64,000 nucleotides of DNA from Lentzea indica (lineage in GTDB: Bacteria; Actinomycetota; Actinomycetes; Mycobacteriales; Pseudonocardiaceae). The notes under the pieces are model-generated. The model saw only the letters and a program-made list of their open reading frames with translations, was not told the origin of the DNA and did not search any database. The translations under genes and the position numbers were made by a program. The stretch is from the NCBI RefSeq assembly GCF_012184385.1, contig NZ_VSRL01000011.1, positions 17,425 through 81,424 on the forward strand. The letters run 5' to 3'. This document shows, in pieces, positions 1-7,305 of this stretch (its first letter is position 1; each line of letters starts with the position of its first letter).

Positions 1-52
1 GGCGCGTCTCATGTCCTGCTCTGTCTCACTACGGCGTGACATTGTGGGCCCC

Positions 53-1081
53 ATGTCCTACCTCGCGGATAGCGCGCGCTACGACCAGATGACGTACCGG
101 CGGACGGGACGCAGCGGCCTCAAGCTGCCCGCCATCTCGCTCGGCCTGTGGCACAACTTCGGCGGCGACCGGCCGTACGAGCTCGGCCGCGGTATCGCTC
201 GGCGGGCGTTCGACCTCGGAGTCACGCACTTCGACCTCGCCAACAACTACGGTCCGCCCTACGGCTCGGCGGAGATCACGTTCGGGCAGATCCTGAAGGA
301 TGATCTCAGGCCGTACCGCGACGAGCTCGTCATTTCGACCAAGGCCGGCTACGACATGTGGCCGGGGCCGTACGGGGAGTGGGGCAGCCGCAAGTACCTG
401 CTGAGCTCGCTCGACCAGTCGCTCACCCGGACGGGCCTCGACTACGTCGACATCTTCTACTCGCACCGGTTCGACCCGGAGACGCCGCTCGAGGAGACGA
501 TGGGCGCGCTGGTCAGCGCCGTCCAGCAGGGCAAGGCGCTCTACGCAGGCATCTCGTCCTACTCGCCGGCCAAGACCCGCGAGGCGGCCGAGCTGCTCAG
601 GTCCGCCGGTGTGCCGCTGCTGATCCACCAGCCGAGCTACTCGATGCTGAACCGCTGGATCGAGCCGGAGCTGCTGGACGCGCTGGAGGAGGTCGGCGCG
701 GGCTGCATCGCGTTCTCGCCGCTCGCGCAGGGCATGCTGACCGACCGCTACCTCAACGGTGTGCCGTCCGACTCCCGTGCCGCGCAGGGCAAGTCGCTGT
801 CGACCGACCTGCTGACCGAGGAGAACCTCGGCCGCATCCGGGCGTTGAACGACATCGCGAAGTCCCGTGGCCAGTCGCTGGCCCAGCTCGCGTTGACGTG
901 GACGATTCGCGACCCGCGCGTCACGTCGGCGTTGATCGGTGCCTCGTCCGTCGGGCAGCTGGAGCAGAACCTCGCGGCTCTGCAGGCGCCACCGCTGACC
1001 GACGACGAACTCGCCGAGATCGACAAGCACGCCGTCGAGTCGGGCATCGACCTGTGGGCCACCAGCTCGCAGTCCGAATGA
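53..1081 (+). CDS. aldo/keto reductase, L-glyceraldehyde-3-phosphate reductase type
   Basis: A 342-residue NADPH-dependent aldo/keto reductase of the YghZ/Mgr branch, which reduces L-glyceraldehyde 3-phosphate and other small toxic aldehydes in the cytosol. The AKR tetrad can be read: Asp in HFDLANNYG, Tyr of the same stretch, Lys in VISTKAGYD and His in FYSHRFDPE. The motif GPPYGSAE after the Tyr is typical of this branch. I start at the internal ATG at 53 (MSYLADSARY), since family members begin just before the MTYRRTGRSG strand; an ATG at 11 would add 14 unrelated residues. A strong hairpin follows the stop codon, so the gene is probably monocistronic. Confidence 0.85.
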   Translation: MSYLADSARYDQMTYRRTGRSGLKLPAISLGLWHNFGGDRPYELGRGIARRAFDLGVTHFDLANNYGPPYGSAEITFGQILKDDLRPYRDELVISTKAGYDMWPGPYGEWGSRKYLLSSLDQSLTRTGLDYVDIFYSHRFDPETPLEETMGALVSAVQQGKALYAGISSYSPAKTREAAELLRSAGVPLLIHQPSYSMLNRWIEPELLDALEEVGAGCIAFSPLAQGMLTDRYLNGVPSDSRAAQGKSLSTDLLTEENLGRIRALNDIAKSRGQSLAQLALTWTIRDPRVTSALIGASSVGQLEQNLAALQAPPLTDDELAEIDKHAVESGIDLWATSSQSE

Positions 1082-1086
1082 GTTTG

Positions 1087-1135
1087 GGCGTCTGCAAGTA
1101 CCGCCAACTCGCAGTTGGTGGTACTTGCAGACGCC
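1087..1135. terminator. 23-bp stem-loop, bidirectional terminator
   Basis: Arms 1087-1109 and 1113-1135 are complementary over 23 bp, with one G:T wobble and a 3-nt loop. It lies between the convergent aldo/keto reductase and sensor kinase genes, with short T/A runs outside, and can terminate both transcripts. Confidence 0.85.
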
Positions 1136-1141
1136 GAACAG

Positions 1142-2542
1142 CTAGCCCAGGTGGCGGGGGAGACGGATCGTGAACGTCGTCGACCCCGGCCGGCTGGTCA
1201 GTTCGATCGTGCCGCCGTGGACCTCCACCAGTGACTGCACCACGGCGAGGCCCAGGCCGCTGCCGCCGCGCTGGCGGGTCCGCGAGTCGTCCACGCGGTA
1301 GAACCTGTCGAAGATCCGTGCCTGGTCGGTCTCCGGGATGCCGGGGCCGGTGTCGCTCACCTTCACCACCGCCCAGCCGTTCTCGGACCGCACCCGCACC
1401 GACACCGAGGTGCCCGCCGGCGTGTGCACGGCCGCGTTGGTCAGCAGGTTGTCGAGCACCTGCCGCAGCCGGGTCGGGTCGGCGGTCATGGTCACCGTGT
1501 CGGCGTCGATCTCCAGCGAGTGCGACGGCCTGGCCGCGCGGAACGCGTCCGCCGCCGCCTCCGCGATCACCGCCAGGTCCAGCTCCTCCGGGCGCAACGG
1601 TGGTTCGGTCTCGGCGGAGTCCAGGCGTGCCAGCAACAACAGGTCGTCGAGCAGCACGCTCATCCTCGACGCCTCCGACCGCAGCTTCTCCAGGTGCTTC
1701 TCGCGTTCGCCCGGCTCGTTGGCCGCCGCGTACCGGAAGAGGTCCGCATAGCCGCGCAACGACGTCAAGGGCGTGCGCAGCTCGTGTGACGCGTCGGCGA
1801 TGAACCGCCGCAGCCGTTGTTCTGCGGCCGTGCGTGCGGCCAAAGAAGAGTCGATGTGCGCGAGCATTGTGTTGAACGCTTCGCGCAGCTCCTCGACCTC
1901 GACACCGCCACCGCTGCCGTCCACCCGCACCGTGAGGTGAGCCGAGTCGGTCAGGTCGTGCGACGAGATGTCGTGCGCGGTGTCGGCCATGTTCGACAGC
2001 GGCTGCATGCCCTTGCGGATCAGTGCCTGGCCACCCACCACCAGCGTGGCGAGCGCGGCCAGGAACGCGATCACCCCGACCGTGATCAGCTGGGAGAGCG
2101 TGCTGTCCCTGTCGTCCATCGGGGCCGCACTGACCAGCACGATCTCGTTCGGCTCGATCGGGCACGCGCGCAGCCGGAACTTGCCCTTGCCGCGCAGGTA
2201 CTCGGTGTCGAAGTGTTCGGTGGTCAACGCCTTCTTCGCGAGGGCGTCGAACTCCTCCCTGTCCTCCGGCTGCTGCTCGCCCGGCTGGGCGCGCAGCTCG
2301 CCGTTCTCCATCACGTACACGACGGCGAACCAGTCCGGCGGGATCTTCGTGACCTTCTCGTAGGCCACGACATCCTTGGCCGAAGCCGTCTGGCTCATCG
2401 CCATCTGGTCGTCGAGCCGCCGGTCGAGGAACGTCTTCATCGACGTGACCATGACCGTGCCGACGATCGCGAACACCGCCAGCGCGAGTGCGCCGAGCGC
2501 TAGTGCGAGCCTCGTGCCGAGGCGCAGCTGACGCCTTTTCAT
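1142..2542 (-). CDS. sensor histidine kinase of a two-component system
   Basis: A 466-residue membrane sensor kinase. TM1 is at about residues 11-34, an extracytoplasmic sensor region at 36-150, TM2 at 152-175, then HAMP, a HisKA box with ASHELRTPLTS (phospho-acceptor His253), an N box (DNLLTNAAVH), a G1 box (DTGPGIPETD) and a G2 box (GGSGLGLAVV). It phosphorylates the regulator encoded just upstream; its ATG overlaps the regulator stop by 4 bp (ATGA), so the two are translationally coupled. The pair is divergent from the flavin electron-transfer operon, which is a plausible target. The ligand cannot be read from the sequence. Confidence 0.92.
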   Translation of the reverse strand: MKRRQLRLGTRLALALGALALAVFAIVGTVMVTSMKTFLDRRLDDQMAMSQTASAKDVVAYEKVTKIPPDWFAVVYVMENGELRAQPGEQQPEDREEFDALAKKALTTEHFDTEYLRGKGKFRLRACPIEPNEIVLVSAAPMDDRDSTLSQLITVGVIAFLAALATLVVGGQALIRKGMQPLSNMADTAHDISSHDLTDSAHLTVRVDGSGGGVEVEELREAFNTMLAHIDSSLAARTAAEQRLRRFIADASHELRTPLTSLRGYADLFRYAAANEPGEREKHLEKLRSEASRMSVLLDDLLLLARLDSAETEPPLRPEELDLAVIAEAAADAFRAARPSHSLEIDADTVTMTADPTRLRQVLDNLLTNAAVHTPAGTSVSVRVRSENGWAVVKVSDTGPGIPETDQARIFDRFYRVDDSRTRQRGGSGLGLAVVQSLVEVHGGTIELTSRPGSTTFTIRLPRHLG

Positions 2543-3255
2543 TCCGCGGCTCGGCGAAGCACGTACCCCACACCGCGCACGGTGTGGATCAACGGCTCGT
2601 GGCCGTCGTCGAGCTTGCGGCGCAGGTGGGAGATGACCAGCTCGACCACGTTGGAGCGGCCGCCGAAGTCGTACTCCCACACGTGGTCGAGGATCTGCGC
2701 CTTCGTCAGCACGGCAGGTGAGCGGCGCATCAGGTAGCGAATGAGCTCGTACTCGGTGGGCGTCAGAGTCACCAACTTGCCGCCGCGACGGACCTCACGG
2801 GTGTCCTCGTCCATCACGAGGTCTGCGACCTTCAGCACGGAGCGCTTCCACGACGGACCCGTCGAGCGTCGCAGCACGGCCCGAAGCCGCGCCATCAGCT
2901 CTTCCACCGAGAACGGCTTCACGAGGTAGTCGTCGCCGCCACGGGTGAGACCCGCCACACGGTCCGCGGTGCCGTCACGAGCCGTCAGGAACACCACTGG
3001 CACCATCGCGCCGGCCGCGCGCATCCGATCAAGAACGGTGAATCCGTCCAGGTCAGGCAGCATGAGGTCGAGCACGACGATGTCCGGCTGGAACTCGGCG
3101 GCCTCTCTGAGCGCGTCCTCGCCGTTGAGCGCTGTCGCGGCCTGCCAGCCCTCGTACCGGGCGACCGTCGCGACCAGGTCAGCGATGTGCGGCTCGTCGT
3201 CGACGACGAGCAATCGAACCGAGTTCCCCTTGTCCACGTGCTCATGGTGCGTCAC
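2539..3255 (-). CDS. OmpR/PhoB-family response regulator
   Basis: A 238-residue regulator: receiver domain at about residues 14-125 with the acidic pair VVDDE, phospho-acceptor Asp63 in VVLDLMLPDLDG and the conserved Lys in LVKPFS, then a winged-helix C-terminal domain (VLTKAQILDHVWEYDFGGRSNVVELVISHLRRK). I chose the GTG at 3255 because a GAGGGGG ribosome site lies 7 nt upstream; the open frame continues upstream but without homology. It is partner to the kinase that follows, and shares a 117-bp divergent promoter region (3256-3372) with the ferric-reductase-like gene. Confidence 0.92.
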   Translation of the reverse strand: MTHHEHVDKGNSVRLLVVDDEPHIADLVATVARYEGWQAATALNGEDALREAAEFQPDIVVLDLMLPDLDGFTVLDRMRAAGAMVPVVFLTARDGTADRVAGLTRGGDDYLVKPFSVEELMARLRAVLRRSTGPSWKRSVLKVADLVMDEDTREVRRGGKLVTLTPTEYELIRYLMRRSPAVLTKAQILDHVWEYDFGGRSNVVELVISHLRRKLDDGHEPLIHTVRGVGYVLRRAAE

Positions 3256-3372
3256 CTGATGGCCCCCTCGCTCGATCGACAGGAAGTCGACAGCCCGTGC
3301 AAAGCGGAGCCACAGCTCTGACACCCAGGATCGTGACACACCGACAGAGACCGCCTGACCGAGGAGCCCGCC

Positions 3373-4731
3373 GTGACGACCACCCTGCAGCCTTCCGTGC
3401 GACCGGCTCCGGCCGGGCGCGCGACGCCGCACAAGGTGCTGGCCAAAGCCGGCCTCTATGTGTTCCTCCTGGCCAACGCGGCCTTCGTGACCTACCTGTT
3501 CAACGCGGCGGGCGTCGGCTCGAACAAGCTGGTCAACTTCGGCAGGCTGACCGGTCTCTACGGCGCGCTCGCGATGGCGTTCCAGCTGCTGCTGGTCGCC
3601 AGGCTGCCGTGGCTCGACCGCCGGCTGGGCATGGACAAGCTGACCTCGTGGCACCGCTGGGTCGGCTTCACGATCTTCTGGATGCTCGTCGGCCACCTGA
3701 CCTTCATCGCGTTCGGCAACGCGGGTGACTCCGGCCCGATCGCCGAGATCATCCGGCAGGCGACCGAGCTGGAAGGCATCCTCCGCGCGCTGGTGGCGTG
3801 GACGATCATCATGGTCGTCGGCGTGGTCTCCGCCCGCTTCGCGCGGCGCAGGATGGCCTACGAGACCTGGCACTTCATCCACCTCTACACCTACATCGCG
3901 ATCTTCCTCGCGTTCACGCACCAGGTCGCGGTCGGCAGCACGTTCCGCAAGTCCGCGCTCGCGACCGGCTACTGGTGGGGCCTCTGGGCGTTCGCGCTCG
4001 GTTCTGTCGTGATCGGACGGTTGGTGCTCCCGTTCTGGCGCAACTGGCGCCACCAGTTCCGGGTCGCCGCGGTCGTGCCGGAGGCGCACAACGTCGTCTC
4101 GGTCTACATCGAGGGCAAGGACCTGGACCGGCTGGGCGCCAAGGCCGGCCAGTTCTTCCTGTGGCGCTTCCTGACCAAGGACCGCTGGTGGCAGGCCAAC
4201 CCGTTCTCGCTGTCCGCGGCGCCGAACGGCAAGTACCTGCGGCTCACCGCGAAGGCACTGGGCGAGGGCAGCGCCGACGTCCGCAACATCAAGGTCGGTA
4301 CGCGCGTCTTCGCCGAAGGCCCGTACGGCGCCTTCACGACCATGCACCAGACCAAGCCGAACGCGCTCCTCGTCGCGGGCGGTGTCGGTGTCACGCCGAT
4401 CCGCGCGCTGCTGGAGGAGATCAAGGGCCACGTCGTGGTGCTGTACCGGGTCAGCGACCCGAAGGAAGCAGTGCTGCTGCACGAGCTCGAAGGCCTCGCA
4501 CGGGCCAAGGGCGCGGTGTTGCGCCTGGTCACCGGTTCCTCGAAGACCATCACCGCGAACGGCCCGTTGCTCGGTCCCGACAACATCGCCGCGCTGGTGC
4601 CGGACGTGGAGGACCGCGACGTCTTCATCTGCGGCCCGAACGGCATGACCGACGCCGTGGTGCGCAGCCTGTCCGAACTGGGAGTGCCCAGCAACCAGAT
4701 CCACGCCGAGCGCTTCGCGCTGGCCAACTGA
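3373..4731 (+). CDS. ferric-reductase-like transmembrane flavoprotein with ferredoxin-NADP reductase domain
   Basis: A 452-residue membrane oxidoreductase with a GTG start. The N-terminal half has about six membrane segments with His residues suited to haem ligation (SWHRWVGFT, LVGHLTF, TWHFIHLYTY, FTHQVAVG). The C-terminal half is a ferredoxin-reductase-type module with an FAD site (ANPFSLSAAP), the NAD(P) motif GGVGVTPIRALLEE and a CGPNGM end motif. It should pass electrons from cytosolic NAD(P)H across the membrane. The next two genes encode an FMN-binding protein and the enzyme that attaches FMN, so the operon looks like a flavin-based extracytoplasmic electron-transfer chain. The terminal acceptor is unknown. 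Confidence 0.88.
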   Translation: MTTTLQPSVRPAPAGRATPHKVLAKAGLYVFLLANAAFVTYLFNAAGVGSNKLVNFGRLTGLYGALAMAFQLLLVARLPWLDRRLGMDKLTSWHRWVGFTIFWMLVGHLTFIAFGNAGDSGPIAEIIRQATELEGILRALVAWTIIMVVGVVSARFARRRMAYETWHFIHLYTYIAIFLAFTHQVAVGSTFRKSALATGYWWGLWAFALGSVVIGRLVLPFWRNWRHQFRVAAVVPEAHNVVSVYIEGKDLDRLGAKAGQFFLWRFLTKDRWWQANPFSLSAAPNGKYLRLTAKALGEGSADVRNIKVGTRVFAEGPYGAFTTMHQTKPNALLVAGGVGVTPIRALLEEIKGHVVVLYRVSDPKEAVLLHELEGLARAKGAVLRLVTGSSKTITANGPLLGPDNIAALVPDVEDRDVFICGPNGMTDAVVRSLSELGVPSNQIHAERFALAN

Positions 4732-4745
4732 GAGGGTGCGACGAA

Positions 4746-5243
4746 GTGAAAAGGGCAATTCCTGTTCTGCTGCTGAGCGTCGGCGGCCTGGTCCCGGTCT
4801 GGATGTACTCGCCGGGCGCGGCGCACGACGGCGAGCTCAGCGAGGTCGCCGCGCCGGAACCGCAGCAGCAGACCCAAAAGCAGGCCGCGCCGCAGACGAC
4901 CGGGTCCGCACCCAAGACAACGGGTTCCGCGCCCAAGGCGACCGGGGCCGCGCCGACCACCCAGCAACAGCAGCAACAGGCCCAGACCCGGAACGTGCCT
5001 GGTCCGGCGGTGCAGACCTCGGAAGGCACCGTGCAGGTGCAGGTCACGCTCCAGGGCACCAAGATCATTGACGTCAAAGCCCTGCGCGCGCCGAACAGCA
5101 ACCCGACCAGGATGGCGCTGCCGTTGCTGCGGGAGTCGGCGCTCAAGGCGCAGAGCGCGGACATCGACACGGTGTCCGGTGCGACCGCGACCTCCGACGG
5201 CTACAAGCAGTCGCTGCAGGCCGCCATCGACGGAGCGCGGTAG
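4746..5243 (+). CDS. FMN-binding domain protein, predicted flavinylation substrate
   Basis: A 165-residue exported protein with a GTG start: N-terminal hydrophobic segment (about 4-21), a low-complexity Gln/Thr/Pro linker containing repeats of the type TTGSAPK (about residues 38-85), then an FMN_bind domain. The motif SGATATS at 144-150 fits the flavinylation consensus, with Thr149 the likely FMN-phosphoester site. It starts 14 bp after the reductase stop and is followed after 2 bp by apbE. It should carry covalent FMN outside the membrane and receive electrons from the upstream reductase. Confidence 0.85.
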   Translation: MKRAIPVLLLSVGGLVPVWMYSPGAAHDGELSEVAAPEPQQQTQKQAAPQTTGSAPKTTGSAPKATGAAPTTQQQQQQAQTRNVPGPAVQTSEGTVQVQVTLQGTKIIDVKALRAPNSNPTRMALPLLRESALKAQSADIDTVSGATATSDGYKQSLQAAIDGAR

Positions 5244-5245
5244 GA

Positions 5246-5986
5246 ATGCCGGTGCGGCGCGTCGAGCACATCATGGGCCTGCCGATCTCGGTGGACCTGC
5301 GTGACGGGGACGCCGCACTGGCCGAACGCGCGTTCGCCTGGTTGGAAGAGGCCGACACCCGGTTCTCGCCGTTCAAGCCCGACAGCGAGGTGTCCAGGTT
5401 GGACCGGGGTGAGCTCACCAGGGAAGAGCTCACTCCGGATCTGGTCGAGGTGCTCGCGCTCTGCGACTGGTACGAGGAGTCGACGTGCGGCGCGTTCACG
5501 GCACAGGTGCCGGGACGCGGGCTCGACCCGTGCGCGGTGGTGAAGGGCTGGGCCGTGCAGCGCGCTGCGGACATCCTGCGCGAGGGCGGAGCATCGGTCT
5601 TCTGCGTCAACGCGGGCGGCGACGTCGTGACGGCCGGCGAGCCGGAGCCGGGAAAGCCTTGGCGCGTGGGCGTTCGGCATCCCGATCTCGCCGACCAGCT
5701 CAGCGTCGTGCTCGGCGTGCGGGACGGAGCCGTTGCCACGTCAGCGTTGTACGAACGTGGCCAGCACATCCTGGACGGTCGTACTGGTCAGCCCGTCACG
5801 GGACTTTTGTCGGTCACGATTTTCTCGGACGACCTGGCGATCGCCGATACCACTGCCACAGCAGCGTTTGCGCTGGGCAGGGACGGAATCGAGTGGGCGG
5901 CCTCGCAAGAGGACTGCGAGGTCTTCATCGTCGACGAAGATCGTCGAGTGTTCTCGAGCCCTGGACTTCCGGTACACATGTGTTAA
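5246..5986 (+). CDS. apbE: FAD:protein FMN transferase
   Basis: A 246-residue ApbE family protein. It transfers FMN from FAD to a Thr in a target protein. Conserved features are the N-terminal RVEHIMGLPISVDL strand, the VVKGWAVQRAAD helix, the NAGGDVVTAG motif and the C-terminal IADTTATAAFALG segment that binds metal and substrate. It is short for the family and has no obvious signal peptide or lipobox. Its place immediately after the FMN-binding protein makes that protein the likely substrate. A second possible ATG lies at 5273. Confidence 0.88.
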   Translation: MPVRRVEHIMGLPISVDLRDGDAALAERAFAWLEEADTRFSPFKPDSEVSRLDRGELTREELTPDLVEVLALCDWYEESTCGAFTAQVPGRGLDPCAVVKGWAVQRAADILREGGASVFCVNAGGDVVTAGEPEPGKPWRVGVRHPDLADQLSVVLGVRDGAVATSALYERGQHILDGRTGQPVTGLLSVTIFSDDLAIADTTATAAFALGRDGIEWAASQEDCEVFIVDEDRRVFSSPGLPVHMC

Positions 5987-6101
5987 CATGCCCGGCCAAC
6001 GGAGCATGACTCCGGGGCACGGATTTCGTTGATCAAGAGCTGGATCGGAGCTCGCGCTCGGGGCAAGACCCGGCCTGCTGTCGACCAACTACTCGTGCGA
6101 G

Positions 6102-6155
6102 AGAGCCTGCCGGCGCGCGAATTCGGGAGCGCGCGCCCGCAGGCTCTTTCTGTTT
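6102..6155 (+). terminator. rho-independent terminator after the flavin operon
   Basis: Arms 6102-6119 and 6130-6147 pair over 17 of 18 positions (AGAGCCTGC with GCAGGCTCT, continuing into GGCGCGCG) and are followed by TTTCTGTTT. The preceding 115 bases (5987-6101) are GC-rich with smaller hairpins and no ORF I can support; they may be a 3' UTR or a small RNA ending at this terminator. Confidence 0.85.
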
Positions 6156-6169
6156 GATGGCGAACTCGC

Positions 6170-7204
6170 TCAGGCGTAACGGTCCTCGTCGAACTCGAGG
6201 TTCACGGCGGAGCAGCCCAGGTCCCTGCCCATCGCGTCCAGGACGTCCACGAGCTCCAGCCCGCTCAGCCAGTCGCGGGGCAGCGCCTCGGTGCCGTGCA
6301 ACGCGCCGAGCACGTTGCCGGTCAACGCCGCCGTGGCGTCGCTACCGCCGGAATGGTTGGCAGCAGCACGCATCGCGTCCACGAACTGCGACGGCTTCGG
6401 GTGCGTCAGCACGGTGTAGACCGCGATCGCCAGCGCCTCCGGACCCGTCCAGCCGCTGCCGAGCCGGTCGACGCGCACGGACGACTCGCCGTTGTGCTCC
6501 TCCGCCAGCACCACGGCCCGTGTCAGCACCGTCGCCGTGTACGTGTCGTCGCGCAGCACCCGGCCGATGACTTGGTCGATCGCCTCGCGCAACGGCCTGC
6601 CCTTCACCGCGAGCAGGTGGACCAGCAACGCCAGCGCGCCGCCGGACACCCATCCGCCCGTGCCGCCGTGCGTCAACGCGGCGAACCGGCAGCCCAGGTC
6701 GTACGCGATCGCCGCGGACGGCGCGAAGCCGGCGGGCGCTGTGCGCGTGACGCCGTTGCAGCCGGACGACTCGTTGTGCGGGTTCTCCGGAGTGGACGGG
6801 CTTTCCGCTGCCAGCGCGCGCAGGCACGTCAAACCCGGCGAGCGGCTCTCGTACAGCCGTTCGTCTGCGAGCAGCCCGACCGCTCCCCGTTCGGGGGCCG
6901 GTTGCTGCTGGGTGATCAACCAGCGCCGGTAGCTGTGCCACACCATCTCCGACGGCTCCCACTGGCCCGTCCGCTTCCCACGCACCCAGGCGCGCAGGTA
7001 GCCGTCGGCGGTGAAGAGCGTCAGCTGGGTGTCGTCGGTGAACAGTGCGGGCTTCGGTGGTGCGAGCACACCTTCGGCGCCGTGTTCGCGCTGGATGTCG
7101 GCCCAGCCGAGGTACTGCACCGGTGCGCCGAGCGCATCACCGAGAGCGCCGCCGAGGAGGCACCCGGCGCCGCGGTCAACCACGGAATTCCGATCTCGCG
7201 GCAC
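6170..7204 (-). CDS. ADP-ribosylglycohydrolase family protein
   Basis: A protein of about 344 residues of the ADP-ribosylglycohydrolase (DraG/ARH) family, which removes ADP-ribose from proteins or small molecules using two Mg ions. Family motifs are the N-terminal GCLLGGALGDALGAPVQ, the metal-binding FTDDTQLTL and the C-terminal GGSDATAALTGN. The start is uncertain: I use GTG at 7204; GTG at 7183 also lies just before the conserved glycine-rich helix. It is divergent from the SARP regulator with about 100 bp between them. No matching ADP-ribosyltransferase is visible nearby, so its substrate is open. Confidence 0.88.
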   Translation of the reverse strand: MPRDRNSVVDRGAGCLLGGALGDALGAPVQYLGWADIQREHGAEGVLAPPKPALFTDDTQLTLFTADGYLRAWVRGKRTGQWEPSEMVWHSYRRWLITQQQPAPERGAVGLLADERLYESRSPGLTCLRALAAESPSTPENPHNESSGCNGVTRTAPAGFAPSAAIAYDLGCRFAALTHGGTGGWVSGGALALLVHLLAVKGRPLREAIDQVIGRVLRDDTYTATVLTRAVVLAEEHNGESSVRVDRLGSGWTGPEALAIAVYTVLTHPKPSQFVDAMRAAANHSGGSDATAALTGNVLGALHGTEALPRDWLSGLELVDVLDAMGRDLGCSAVNLEFDEDRYA

Positions 7205-7305
7205 GGATGAACAGTAGCGTCCCGCGAACTTGAACCGTACTTGTATCTGAGACGCCGCCTCCCGCACCTGTTGAAGTGACAAGGTCAGCGCACCGAGGGA
7301 GGGGC

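Noticed and set aside
921..2573. 550-codon minus-strand frame over the sensor kinase
   Set aside because: It lies in a second frame of the real kinase gene and has only low-complexity Arg/Gly-rich sequence.
3798..5243. A 481-codon frame running through the ferric-reductase-like gene into the FMN-binding protein
   Set aside because: Only the last 165 codons have meaning (from GTG 4746); the earlier part is an Arg/Ala-rich shadow of the reductase.
5987..6101. tRNA gene
   Set aside because: No T-arm consensus, no CCA-type end and no cloverleaf could be formed.
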